Source: Actinoplanes sp. NBC_00393 (GTDB lineage: Bacteria > Actinomycetota > Actinomycetes > Mycobacteriales > Micromonosporaceae). Taken from it: 64,000 bases of DNA. Below are positions 14,539 to 23,179 of the stretch, in pieces; position 1 is the first letter of the stretch, and each line of letters opens with the position of its first letter. Location of the stretch: positions 7,954,501 through 8,018,500 of the forward strand of contig NZ_CP107942.1 of assembly GCF_036053395.1 (NCBI RefSeq). Direction: 5' to 3'. Position numbers and translations under genes: made by a program. The notes below the pieces were generated by a model that did not search any database, was not told the DNA's origin, and saw only the letters and a program-made list of their open reading frames with translations.

Positions 14539-17500
14539 CCGGAACTCCTCCGCACGGGCATCCCCGCGCGGATGCCTCGTCCACAGGCAGGCAGAGTAAC
14601 GGTGTGCGTTCGGACAACTACTCCTCGCCTGACGACTCCGAAGAGCTCGTCACCGCGCCCGGACACGGTGGTGTGGGCGTGTTCCAGGCGCCGCAGCCGG
14701 TTCGTCCGCGGGGTTCGGCCGTCGACACCACGATGGACATCGACTCGCCCTTCCTCGACCTGTTCGGCGGGACCGCCACTCCGGTGCGTACCCCTGCTAC
14801 CCGTCCGAGTGATCTTTATGCGAAACCGGCCGAGGTGGATCCGGATCGTGGGTTCGGCTTCAACGACTCCGCGCCGGCGGTAGCGCCGCCCCCTTCCACC
14901 GCGGCCCGGCCTTCCACCGCGGCCCGGCCTTCCACCGCGGCCCGGCCTTCCTCCGCGGGCCCGGTTTCCTCGCCGCCGGCCCCTCCGGCCTCGGCGCCGC
15001 CGCCCTTCGCGCCTCCGGCTTCCCCGCCTGCTCCCTCCTCGCCGCCGTCCTCCTCGGCGGCCGCTTATTCCGCACCCTCGCCTTATTCGCCGCCCTCGCC
15101 CAACGGGCACCGGGAGGAGGCGCCGGAGGTCGCGGAGAGTTCGCCGGGGTGGAACGGGGCGCCGTTCACCCGGGCGCCGGTCGGGCCGAAGGCCGACTTC
15201 TTCCCGGAGCCGGAACCGGTTGCGCCGCCCGCGCCGGAGGTCGATCCGGAGGACGACTGGTCCGAGTTCGACGACTGGCCGATCTCGCCGCCTTCCTCCT
15301 CATCGCCGGCATCGTCTTCATCGCCGGCATCGTCGGCTTTGTCGAGGCCGCAGTCCTCGCCACCTGCTTCGCTGCCCGCCGAGCCGGTCCCGTTGTGGCA
15401 GCAGGCGGCACCGGCGCCGCTCCCGGTGCCGGTTCCGGAGCGCGCCCCGGCCGAGCGCCGGGAGAAGGCGCCCGCCAAGCGGGAGAAGAGCAAGGCGGTC
15501 AAGCGCAAGGAGCCGAAGCCGGCCAAGGCGGTCGCGCTCCGGCCGCAGAAGCTCAAGTTCAGCGATCGCGACCCGGCCATGGAGCTGGCGATCAGCGAGA
15601 TCGCCGGGCACCTCACCTTCACCCAGAGCACCGTGACAGCCTGGTACCACCTGCCCGAGGTGCGCTGGGCGTTCCGGCCCGACGCCGAGCGGGAGGCGCT
15701 GCTCAGCGCCATCTCCGAGCAGTACGCGGGCCTGGCCGGGTTCCGCCTGCACCTGCGCCGGACCACCCGCCCGTTCCCGGCCGACGAGTGGGCCCGCACG
15801 GTCGACTCGTTCACCGCCAAGCCCCTCGCGGACGTGCACGGCGCCACCTCGTGGTCCGACCACCTGGTCGCGGCGCAGCGCCACCTGCTCTCGGTGAATC
15901 ATGCGGAGGGGCAGACGTACCTGGGGGTGACCTTCGCCCGGCGCTCCCTCGGCGACACCTTCTCCGAGCGGATCCTGCGGGTCTTCGGCCGCGGCACCTC
16001 CGACGGCGAGCGGCGCAAGCTGGGCCGGACGGTCGAGCAGTTCGACGAGGTGCTGAACGCGTTCGGCATGCGGGGGCGACGCGTCACCCCGCAGGAGCTG
16101 GAGTGGCTGCTCTACCGGTCGGTGGCGCTCTGCATGGCCCCGCCCGGGCTGCTCTCGCCCGTCTCGAACGGGCACTGGGAGACCGGTGATCTACTCGCGC
16201 TGACCGAGCAGGTGGAGCGCTACCGTACGCCGTACGGGTCGACGGTCAAGCTGGTCAACCGGATGTCTGGCGAAGAACGGCACGTCGCTGTCCTCTCGGT
16301 CGGCCGGATGGAACCACTGGAGATCCCCGAGCGGCACGAGCCGTGGATGCACTTCCACGAGCGCCTGCCGTGGCCGATGGAGCTCTCCTCCCGGATCGAC
16401 ATCCTCGGCTCCGGCAGCTCGTTCAAGAACCTCGAACACCGGCTCCGGATGATCCGCTCGCAGCAGCTGGATTACGCCGAGCACGGCATCGACGCCCCGC
16501 CCGAGCTGGAACGGCTCGCCAAACGGGCGCTGGTGATCGGCGACGAGATGACCACCGGCCTGCCGGTCGAGTCGGCCCGGGCGCACGGCTGGCACCGGAT
16601 CGCGGTCGGCGGCGCCACCCGCGAGGAGTGCCTGGAGCGGGCCCGGCGGCTGATCCAGCTCTACTCCCGCGAGCTGCGGATCTCGCTGCAGCACCCGAAG
16701 GGGCAGGACCAGCTCGCCCGCGAGTTCATCCCGGGCGAGCCCATTGCCAACACCGGATATGTACGCCGGATGCCCGTGAAGCTGCTCGCCGCGGCTCTGC
16801 CCCAGGCCGCTTCCACGGTGGGTGACCGGCGCGGGGACCTGATCGGGCGGACCGCGGGGACGTGCCGCCGGCCGGTCTTCCTCGACCTGCATTTCCCGAT
16901 GGAGGTCCGGGAGCGCTCCGGTCTCGGAGTGTTCGTGGCCGAGCCCGGTGGTGGTAAATCGACGCTGATGGGTGCGCTCGGTTATCTGAACGCCCGGCGC
17001 GGCGTACAGGTGACTTTGCTCGACCCCTCCGGGCCGCTTGCTCGCCTCTGTCAGATGCCGGAGCTGCGGCCGTACAGTCGCGTTCTGAATTTGACCGGCT
17101 CCGAGCAGGGAACCCTGGCGCCGTATGCGCTGATCCCGACGCCGGTGCGCTCCGAGTTCCCGACCGGGCCGGCCGGCGACCGGGAGTACGAGATCGCCGT
17201 CTCGAACGCCCGCGCCGAACGCCGGATGCTGGTCCAGGACATCTGCTCGATGCTGGTGCCGCCGCAGGTCGCCAAGGAGGCGTCCACGGCGACGCTGCTG
17301 CGGCACGCGGTCCGCCAGGTGCCGGCCGAGGAGACGTCGACCCTCGACGACGTCGTGCGTACCCTGCAGGGCCTGGACGACGACGAGGGCAAGGAACTCG
17401 CCAACCTGCTGCTCGACACCGCCGAGATGCCGTTGGCGCTGCTCTTCTTCGGTCATCCGCCGCAGCACCTGCTCGGCGCCGACGCCGCGCTCACCGTCAT

Positions 17501-18104
17501 CACCATGGCCGGCCTGCGGCTCCCCGACCTCAAGATCGAGCGGGAGTACTGGTCGGCCGAGGAATCCCTGGCCCTGCCGATGCTGCACACCGCGCACCGG
17601 CTGGCGGTCCGCCGCTGCTACGGCGGCTCGATGTCGTCCCGCAAGATGGTCGGCCTGGACGAGGCCCACTTCATGGAAGGCTGGCGGTCCGGCCGATCGT
17701 TCCTGGTCCGGCTCGCCCGCGACTCCCGGAAATGGAACCTCGCGGCCCTGGTCGCCTCCCAGAACCCACGCGACATCCTCGGCCTCGACGTGCAGAACCT
17801 GGTCTCCACCGTCTTCGTCGGCCGCATCGCCGAAGACCAGGAGATCGCCTCCGAGGCCCTGCGGCTCCTGCGAGTGCCGGTGCACGACGGGTACGAGGCG
17901 ACGCTCGCCTCCCTCTCCCAGGTCGACACGTCGTCCCAGCACCGGCTCGGCTTCCGGGAATTCGTGATGCGGGACGTGGACGGGCGGGTCCAGAAGGTCC
18001 GGGTCGACGTCTCGTACGTCGAGGGCCTGCTGGAACACCTCGACACGACCCCGGGCACACCACCGCCCGCCGCGCTTCCTCTGCCGTCCGACCTGGAGGT
18101 GTGA
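14535..18104 (+). CDS. VirB4-like type IV secretion ATPase with disordered N-terminal extension
   Basis: 1189 residues. The first ~330 are Pro/Ser/Ala-rich and disordered, including STAARP repeated three times. From about residue 345 (AMELAISEIAGHLTFTQSTV) a VirB4/CagE-type N-domain follows, then a RecA-like ATPase: Walker A EPGGGKSTLMGAL near 803, Walker B KMVGLDEAHFM near 1038, and a C-terminal ALVASQNPRDIL segment as in VirB4/TraC. VirB4 proteins power assembly and substrate movement at the inner face of the membrane. The ATG at 14535 follows GGTGGAG by 5 nt and overlaps a mini-ORF; a longer frame starting at 14358 would run through the PrgI-like gene. Confidence 0.8.
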   Translation: MTGTPPHGHPRADASSTGRQSNGVRSDNYSSPDDSEELVTAPGHGGVGVFQAPQPVRPRGSAVDTTMDIDSPFLDLFGGTATPVRTPATRPSDLYAKPAEVDPDRGFGFNDSAPAVAPPPSTAARPSTAARPSTAARPSSAGPVSSPPAPPASAPPPFAPPASPPAPSSPPSSSAAAYSAPSPYSPPSPNGHREEAPEVAESSPGWNGAPFTRAPVGPKADFFPEPEPVAPPAPEVDPEDDWSEFDDWPISPPSSSSPASSSSPASSALSRPQSSPPASLPAEPVPLWQQAAPAPLPVPVPERAPAERREKAPAKREKSKAVKRKEPKPAKAVALRPQKLKFSDRDPAMELAISEIAGHLTFTQSTVTAWYHLPEVRWAFRPDAEREALLSAISEQYAGLAGFRLHLRRTTRPFPADEWARTVDSFTAKPLADVHGATSWSDHLVAAQRHLLSVNHAEGQTYLGVTFARRSLGDTFSERILRVFGRGTSDGERRKLGRTVEQFDEVLNAFGMRGRRVTPQELEWLLYRSVALCMAPPGLLSPVSNGHWETGDLLALTEQVERYRTPYGSTVKLVNRMSGEERHVAVLSVGRMEPLEIPERHEPWMHFHERLPWPMELSSRIDILGSGSSFKNLEHRLRMIRSQQLDYAEHGIDAPPELERLAKRALVIGDEMTTGLPVESARAHGWHRIAVGGATREECLERARRLIQLYSRELRISLQHPKGQDQLAREFIPGEPIANTGYVRRMPVKLLAAALPQAASTVGDRRGDLIGRTAGTCRRPVFLDLHFPMEVRERSGLGVFVAEPGGGKSTLMGALGYLNARRGVQVTLLDPSGPLARLCQMPELRPYSRVLNLTGSEQGTLAPYALIPTPVRSEFPTGPAGDREYEIAVSNARAERRMLVQDICSMLVPPQVAKEASTATLLRHAVRQVPAEETSTLDDVVRTLQGLDDDEGKELANLLLDTAEMPLALLFFGHPPQHLLGADAALTVITMAGLRLPDLKIEREYWSAEESLALPMLHTAHRLAVRRCYGGSMSSRKMVGLDEAHFMEGWRSGRSFLVRLARDSRKWNLAALVASQNPRDILGLDVQNLVSTVFVGRIAEDQEIASEALRLLRVPVHDGYEATLASLSQVDTSSQHRLGFREFVMRDVDGRVQKVRVDVSYVEGLLEHLDTTPGTPPPAALPLPSDLEV
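14894..14958 (+). repeat. 18-bp tandem repeat in the ATPase N-terminal region
   Basis: Three perfect copies of an 18-bp unit (TTCCACCGCGGCCCGGCC) and a partial fourth encode (STAARP)n in the disordered head of the VirB4-like protein. Confidence 0.85.
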
Positions 18105-18105
18105 G

Positions 18106-20055
18106 ATGGTGCGGCGCGGGTTGGCGTTCATCACGACCCTGGCCCTGGTCGTGGTGGCGTCGATTGCCTGGGCGGTGGCGGCGCCCTCCGACGCGTTCGC
18201 GGCACCGGCGAAGGCGCCGAACGGCGCCTGCAGCGTCGAGGAGTGGCAGCAGGACATCCAGGGCTGCGTGAAACGCCTGGCCGAGGTGGGAAGCACGCGG
18301 GCCCAGTGCCTGACGGCCCCCACACCCAGCACCCCGGACTCCGGCCTGGCCGGCTGGTTCGCCGAACGCCCGGCCTCCTCGAACAGCGGCAGCTTCCCCG
18401 GCCTCTACAGCGATTACGGGTATTCCGGGTACAGCTACACGACCTACGACCTCGAAGGCGGATGCGCGTCCACGATTGTCGACGCGGATCACAAAATCGA
18501 GAACACCATCGCCAACGGCGAGTTCATGATCGCGACCGCCGTCATCGGTGCCTCCAATGCGCTGCGCGAGCGCGCCTGGAATCCGGAAACGCTGTGGGGC
18601 TGGGCCGATCCGCTCGTCGACCAGGCGACCAAGGCGGTCTACCAGAAGGTCTTCACCGTCTTCGGTGTGGTGACCCTCGCGGTCATCGGCATCTACCTGC
18701 TGTGGCGTTCCCGGCAGGCCGAAATGGGCATGGCAACCACAACGGCCGGCTGGGCAATCCTGATCATGGTCATTGTCACGGCTATTGCTTCGTGGCCGGT
18801 GCGCTCCGCGAACATCGCCGACCAGACCCTGATCGGCACCCTGGGAGTCGTCCACGACGCCGTGGGCCCTCGCCCTGCGGAACCCAATCCTCGGTGCGTT
18901 CTCGGACCGGACGCCTGCACCGACAAGCGGCCCCCTGCGGTGCGTGCCAGCGACACCGCGACCGAGACCATGCTCTACCGAAACTGGCTCCGTGGTCTTC
19001 TCGGATCGGCCGACAGCGAGACCGCTCAGAAGTACGGTGAGGCGCTCTACAACGCTCGCTCCCTGAAGTGGGAGGAAGTCGAAAAGATCCGCACCAATCC
19101 TGCGACGCGCGACGCCACCTTGGATCGGAAGAGGGCCCAATGGGTGCGGGTCGCCGAGCAGATCAAGCAGGAGGACCCCGAGGCATACGAGTATCTCCAG
19201 GGCATCAACGGCATGGAGCGAGTCGGGGCGGGCTTCATCGCGATGCTCGCGGCATTCATGTTCGCGATGTTCGACATCACCGCCTCGCTTCTGGTTCTTC
19301 TAGGGTTCTTGATCTTCCGGTGGGCAGTGATCGCGGCACCTATTCTTGGAACAATCGGCCTGCTCCGTCCGGCCAGTTCCGGAATCCGTCGTCTTGGCAA
19401 TGCGGTGGTCGCAGCGGTCTTCAACATCGCCATATTCGGCACCGGCGCCGCCATCTACCTCTTCGCCGTCGACTTGATCATGAACACGGCGAGTCTCGCC
19501 GGCTGGTTGCAAGTCGTTCTGGTGTGGCTCTGCGGCGTGGTTGGATGGCTGCTTCTTCGCCCATACCGCCGGATCACCCAGCTCGGCGGAAAGGACAACG
19601 CAGCCGCGATCGCGTCAGCGGGCTCGTGGCACCGCCGTTTCTTCCGAGACGTGCGGGAGGCGGCCAAGCTGGAGGTGGCCGAGGGCGGTGGCACCCGGGA
19701 GCCGATGTTCGGCAAGGACGGGCGACCGATATATGTAGAGCAGCGAAACCTACGCCCGGAGGCGCGACTCGAGGACCCGGCCCACTCGGGTGCGTCGCGT
19801 AGCGCTCCCCCGGGGGAGGGTGCCTCAACCGCCGTCGCGACTCGTCCGGACGGCACCGAAACCACGCGGACCGACGCACCGGTCGCCAGTAGCGAGCAAC
19901 GGAGTCTGACCAGTTCGGCCAAAACCCGGAGCACGTCGGACTGGGCCGAGCCTGATGTAGCCGAGCGACCTGCTTCCTACGCCATCTACCGCCCGGAGAC
20001 GGGGTCGACTACGCAGGAACCGGCCAGCCCGCGGGTGCGTTCCGAGGCCAGGTGA
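18106..20055 (+). CDS. VirB6/TrbL-like polytopic membrane protein
   Basis: 649 residues. A signal peptide (cleavage probably after DAFAA) leads to a Cys-containing extracytoplasmic region (about 35-175, Tyr/Ser/Gly-rich centre). About seven membrane helices follow, in two groups around a ~110-residue soluble loop, then a ~130-residue disordered cytoplasmic tail. This is how VirB6/TrbL channel proteins of Gram-positive type IV systems are built. The gene begins 1 nt after the ATPase gene. From here to about 22.3 kb the base composition is visibly less GC-biased than the surroundings, consistent with imported or fast-evolving DNA. Confidence 0.65.
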   Translation: MVRRGLAFITTLALVVVASIAWAVAAPSDAFAAPAKAPNGACSVEEWQQDIQGCVKRLAEVGSTRAQCLTAPTPSTPDSGLAGWFAERPASSNSGSFPGLYSDYGYSGYSYTTYDLEGGCASTIVDADHKIENTIANGEFMIATAVIGASNALRERAWNPETLWGWADPLVDQATKAVYQKVFTVFGVVTLAVIGIYLLWRSRQAEMGMATTTAGWAILIMVIVTAIASWPVRSANIADQTLIGTLGVVHDAVGPRPAEPNPRCVLGPDACTDKRPPAVRASDTATETMLYRNWLRGLLGSADSETAQKYGEALYNARSLKWEEVEKIRTNPATRDATLDRKRAQWVRVAEQIKQEDPEAYEYLQGINGMERVGAGFIAMLAAFMFAMFDITASLLVLLGFLIFRWAVIAAPILGTIGLLRPASSGIRRLGNAVVAAVFNIAIFGTGAAIYLFAVDLIMNTASLAGWLQVVLVWLCGVVGWLLLRPYRRITQLGGKDNAAAIASAGSWHRRFFRDVREAAKLEVAEGGGTREPMFGKDGRPIYVEQRNLRPEARLEDPAHSGASRSAPPGEGASTAVATRPDGTETTRTDAPVASSEQRSLTSSAKTRSTSDWAEPDVAERPASYAIYRPETGSTTQEPASPRVRSEAR

Positions 20056-20061
20056 GTTGGT

Positions 20062-20604
20062 TTGGCGGGTTTCATCGAACGCAGCCTCACCGGGATTTTC
20101 CGTTCCCGGTGGGGGGTTGCCCTCGTGCTTGCCGGCATAGTGCTGGCAGTTGTGGGCATCGGGCGGCTCTTCTCCGACGGGCCGCCCACTACCGCCCTGG
20201 GCGGCGGAAGTCCCGCACCCGCGATCAGTGTGGACCCGTCCGAGGATGACAGCGTCGTTTCCACCGAGCCGCCGCCCACTCCGAAAACGCGTCCTGGTAA
20301 AGCACAACCTGAGGCAGTGGCCTACGCATTCGCCTCGGCGTGGGTCGACCACACGGACATAACCGGGAAGAAGTGGCGTGACCGCCTTCTGCCCAATGCC
20401 ACCAAGAGCCTCGCAGATCAACTCCGCGGCGTGGATCCCTCCGGAGTGCCGGCGGAACGGGTGATCGGCCGACCTAACCTCGTAGCGGTCAACGACTCCA
20501 TGGTCAACGCGATCGTCACCATGGACTCCGGCAAACTCACCCTCCGGCTGGTGGCGCCGGACGGGCTCTGGCTCGTCGACGGCATCGACTGGGAAGCAGC
20601 GTGA
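20062..20604 (+). CDS. VirB8-like bitopic membrane protein
   Basis: 180 residues. A short cytoplasmic head, one membrane helix (WGVALVLAGIVLAVVGIG) and a Pro-rich linker lead to a ~100-residue domain (QPEAVAYAFASAWVDHTDI to LWLVDGIDWEAA) that reads like an NTF2-type alpha/beta cone, the fold of VirB8/TcpC. VirB8 proteins bridge ATPase and channel. The only in-frame start that keeps the basic N-terminus is the TTG at 20062; a nearby GTG at 20052 is out of frame. Its TGA overlaps the next GTG (GTGA). Confidence 0.55.
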   Translation: MAGFIERSLTGIFRSRWGVALVLAGIVLAVVGIGRLFSDGPPTTALGGGSPAPAISVDPSEDDSVVSTEPPPTPKTRPGKAQPEAVAYAFASAWVDHTDITGKKWRDRLLPNATKSLADQLRGVDPSGVPAERVIGRPNLVAVNDSMVNAIVTMDSGKLTLRLVAPDGLWLVDGIDWEAA

Positions 20605-21716
20605 GATTCCCACGACCGCGCAAGGTCGTCCTACTGATCGCCCTGGTTGTGACACTTGCACTGCTCTGCTGTGGCGGCAGCCTGACAGTCCTGTTGCTCG
20701 GTGGAATCAGCGACGACAACCAAAGCGACTTGAATGCCTCGCTGGGCTGCGGCAAGGGCGGGCCAGTCGATCCCGATTCGAAGCTACCGCGACTCCGCCC
20801 CTACGGTGACGCACAGATCCGCAACGCCGCGGTAATCATCAACGTCGGAGCGGACCTGCAGATGCCGCCCCGCGCCTGGGTGATCGCCGTGGCGACGGCA
20901 ATGCAGGAGTCTCGTCTGGTCAATCTCGGTCACCTGGGCGCTCGCAACGACCACGACTCGCAGGGGCTGTTCCAGCAGCGGCCGAGTTCCGGTTGGGGTA
21001 CGCCGGAACAGGTCCGGGACCCGGTCTACGCCAGCACCAAGTTCTACGAGAAGCTGAAGACCGTCGAGGGCTGGCAGACGATGCCGCTGACCCGTGCCGC
21101 TCAGGCGGTGCAGATCAGCGCCTATCCGGATGCGTATGCCAAACACGAACCGCTGGCGACGCAGATCGTCAACCAGTTGGCCGACGGCGCGGCGGCTGCG
21201 GTCGGTGATTCGGTTTCCATGGTTTGTGCGGCATCCGGGCAGATCGCCGCCTCCGGTTGGACCATTCCGCTACGGGCAGGCGTAGGTTCCGGCTTCCGCA
21301 CCGCCGCGCGCCCTAATCATCAGGGCGTCGACCTGAGTATCGGCAAGTACACCCCGATCGGTGCGGTGGCCAGCGGCGTCGTATCGCTCGTGAAGTGTGA
21401 TGAGGACTTCAAGGGCCGGAAGAGCTGCAATGTGGACGGCTATCCGGGCAAGGGCGGATGTGGCTGGATGGTCGAGATCCAGCATGCCGGCAACGTGATG
21501 ACACGATACTGTCACCTGGTGCAACGGCCCTTCGTTCGAGAGAACCAGCAGGTGGCTGCCGGTGACATCATTGGACGGGTCGGCTCCAGCGGTAACTCGT
21601 CCGGCCCGCACCTGCATTTCGAGGTCCACATGAACAATGACCGTTCGAGCGCTGGCGCGGTGGACCCGGTGCAATTCATGCGCGATCAGGGTGCGCCTTT
21701 GGGTGGTGAAGGATGA
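20601..21716 (+). CDS. VirB1-like bifunctional cell-wall hydrolase: lytic transglycosylase plus M23 endopeptidase
   Basis: 371 residues. One N-terminal membrane anchor (about 9-33). A lysozyme-like domain (AVATAMQESRLVNLGHLG, with the presumed catalytic Glu in MQES, and GLFQQRPSSGWGT) spans about 80-200. A LytM/M23 zinc peptidase follows (NHQGVDLS and the HLHFEVH metal ligands) at about 220-365. Such double hydrolases open peptidoglycan for secretion apparatus and take the VirB1 role in Gram-positive conjugation systems. The GTG at 20601 overlaps the preceding TGA, and the last codons overlap the next ATG (ATGA), so expression is tightly coupled. Confidence 0.85.
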   Translation: MRFPRPRKVVLLIALVVTLALLCCGGSLTVLLLGGISDDNQSDLNASLGCGKGGPVDPDSKLPRLRPYGDAQIRNAAVIINVGADLQMPPRAWVIAVATAMQESRLVNLGHLGARNDHDSQGLFQQRPSSGWGTPEQVRDPVYASTKFYEKLKTVEGWQTMPLTRAAQAVQISAYPDAYAKHEPLATQIVNQLADGAAAAVGDSVSMVCAASGQIAASGWTIPLRAGVGSGFRTAARPNHQGVDLSIGKYTPIGAVASGVVSLVKCDEDFKGRKSCNVDGYPGKGGCGWMVEIQHAGNVMTRYCHLVQRPFVRENQQVAAGDIIGRVGSSGNSSGPHLHFEVHMNNDRSSAGAVDPVQFMRDQGAPLGGEG

Positions 21717-22315
21717 CGAGCGGCCCGTCATCGAGTTCCTCGTCCCACCCGAACTGGACGTCAGACGCACCGCGTCCGGTTGTGCCGACGCCTGCGACCA
21801 TGGGCGGCAATCTTCGCGGTCGCCGGGTGATCATCGGTCTACCTGGACACGGGTGGCGAGCCGATCTTCGTGCGGACGAGAAGGTCGTTCAAGGAAGTCG
21901 CACCTACGTGCCAGTGATCCCCGAGTCGGAGTGGTACCGCGCCGAGGCAGAACAGGTCGAGGTATTCGCTCCACTCGTCCCCGTCGAACGTGTCTGGGTC
22001 GAGGAATTCGGAATGGCGGGGCTCACCCTGCACGATGCAGAGACATCGCGGCTGGTGTCACTGGATGAGCCGCCTCGGCGATCCCCTCTTCCGGCTCTCG
22101 ATGCCAGTCATCTGACCGGCCGACGAGTGGTGGAGATTCCTCAAGACGGCGGCTCGGAAAAACGCGACCTGAGAGCGGTCACCGAGATTCACACGAGCGA
22201 AGACGGCCACGTCTGTGCCCGCGTATGCACAGAGCTGGATTGGTATCGATGGCAGTGGACCGGCCGTTCGCCTCGCACCGCTGAAGTGCCGGTCAATCGC
22301 CTCTGGGTCGAATAA
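21713..22315 (+). CDS. Hypothetical protein with two tandem copies of a ~65-residue domain
   Basis: 200 residues, soluble, with a Ser/Pro-rich head of ~30 residues. Two copies of one domain follow. Copy 1 starts LRGRRVIIGLPGHG and ends VPVERVWVE; copy 2 starts LTGRRVVEIPQDGG and ends VPVNRLWVE. Both contain a WYR motif (EWYRAEA, DWYRWQW) in the middle. The predicted fold is all-beta. No known family was recognised. It is the last gene of the secretion operon, coupled to the hydrolase by an ATGA overlap, and its stop abuts the stop of the convergent gene with no gap. It may be an adaptor or an accessory binding protein. Confidence 0.7.
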   Translation: MTSGPSSSSSSHPNWTSDAPRPVVPTPATMGGNLRGRRVIIGLPGHGWRADLRADEKVVQGSRTYVPVIPESEWYRAEAEQVEVFAPLVPVERVWVEEFGMAGLTLHDAETSRLVSLDEPPRRSPLPALDASHLTGRRVVEIPQDGGSEKRDLRAVTEIHTSEDGHVCARVCTELDWYRWQWTGRSPRTAEVPVNRLWVE

Positions 22316-22858
22316 TCAGATCTGGGTCGCGCCGCACACCCGCCACCCATCCTGATCAACAACGGCAAACTGCCAGGAGCTGCTGTCACGGCCTGCCTGG
22401 CTGGCGACCGTTCGGGTGAGATCGACGCTCACAGTCCCGGTTGATCCGGCGGTTTGCACCTCAAGGCTGGACCAAGATGTCGAAATCCCCACAGAGAACT
22501 CCTGCTCTCGACTGACCGTGTCGTCACGGTACTGAGAAAGCTGGGCGAAATCGCCGCCGGCCTCGCATTGATAGAGCTTCGCTTCATTGTCGTCCCTGGC
22601 GACAAGGTAGGCGCCGAGAAAGCTGTCCACCACCGCGTCGGGCTCTGTGCGATTGATTTCGGTGGCTTCGTCGTAGAGGGCTATGAAGAGGCCCACGCCG
22701 CCCAGGCATAGCAGGGCCATGATGCCTGCGCCCAAGGCCAGCGCCAGCCGTGCGCGCCGGGACTGCAACCGGCCGGATCGGCGGGGTGGCTTCGGCGTCA
22801 CCATGGGGGTGGCCGGCGTCGACGGCTCGGCCGAGGTGTCGGGCTCACGCGGCTGCAT
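22316..22858 (-). CDS. Bitopic membrane protein with NTF2-like extracytoplasmic domain
   Basis: 180 residues. A Pro/Thr-rich basic cytoplasmic head of ~35 residues and one membrane helix (ALALGAGIMALLCLGGVGLFIAL) lead to a ~115-residue domain starting EPDAVVDSFLGAYLVARDD and ending FAVVDQDGWRVCGATQI. It has a Cys pair (YQCEAGG and VCGA) and resembles the DUF4878/NTF2 group; the protein at 61183-61998 has the same build. The ATG at 22858 follows TACTGT by 7 nt (leaderless type). Another possible start (GTG, 22864) lies too close to that element. Function unknown; it follows the candidate immunity gene. Confidence 0.6.
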   Translation of the reverse strand: MQPREPDTSAEPSTPATPMVTPKPPRRSGRLQSRRARLALALGAGIMALLCLGGVGLFIALYDEATEINRTEPDAVVDSFLGAYLVARDDNEAKLYQCEAGGDFAQLSQYRDDTVSREQEFSVGISTSWSSLEVQTAGSTGTVSVDLTRTVASQAGRDSSSWQFAVVDQDGWRVCGATQI

Positions 22859-22865
22859 ACCCACG

Positions 22866-22871
22866 ACAGTA
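22866..22871 (-). promoter_or_regulatory. TACTGT -10 element, leaderless start
   Basis: On the minus strand TACTGT is followed by a 7-nt spacer and ATG at 22858. Confidence 0.45.
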
Positions 22872-22885
22872 ATCGTCCACTGCGG

Positions 22886-23170
22886 TCACCCCTCTCCCGC
22901 GACCCGGAACTCTGATGACGAACCCCAGAAGGCGTTCACCTCTTCCAGGACCGGACGCACCAGGGCCACGGCCTCCGCCGATAGCGGAGTGCCGTCGTCC
23001 CAGCGCAGGGTGGCCGGCAGGTAGAACACGTCGCCGCCTACGCCACGCTCGACGCCCAGGGTGAGGACCCGGCCGTCCAGTTCGAACTGCACGGCGGTGC
23101 GGCCGTGGCTGCGCAGGATGGCCCCGGAGTCGTGCTGGGCTTCCTGGCTTCGCAGCTCATGCACGGGCAC
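22886..23170 (-). CDS. Candidate immunity protein for the adjacent toxin
   Basis: 94 residues, soluble: a beta-rich N-terminal half (GRTAVQFELDGRVLTLGVERG) and the segment LPATLRWDDGTPLSAEAVALVRPVLEEV, with a helical C-terminus. It is encoded 9 nt after the stop of the toxin gene on the same strand with AGGAG before its GTG, the usual place and size for a polymorphic-toxin immunity protein. The pattern (beta segments, a W-x-D/P turn, a C-terminal helix) is reminiscent of small single-domain immunity families such as Imm74, but this was not confirmed. Confidence 0.55.
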   Translation of the reverse strand: MPVHELRSQEAQHDSGAILRSHGRTAVQFELDGRVLTLGVERGVGGDVFYLPATLRWDDGTPLSAEAVALVRPVLEEVNAFWGSSSEFRVAGEG

Positions 23171-23179
23171 GTCAGGCTC

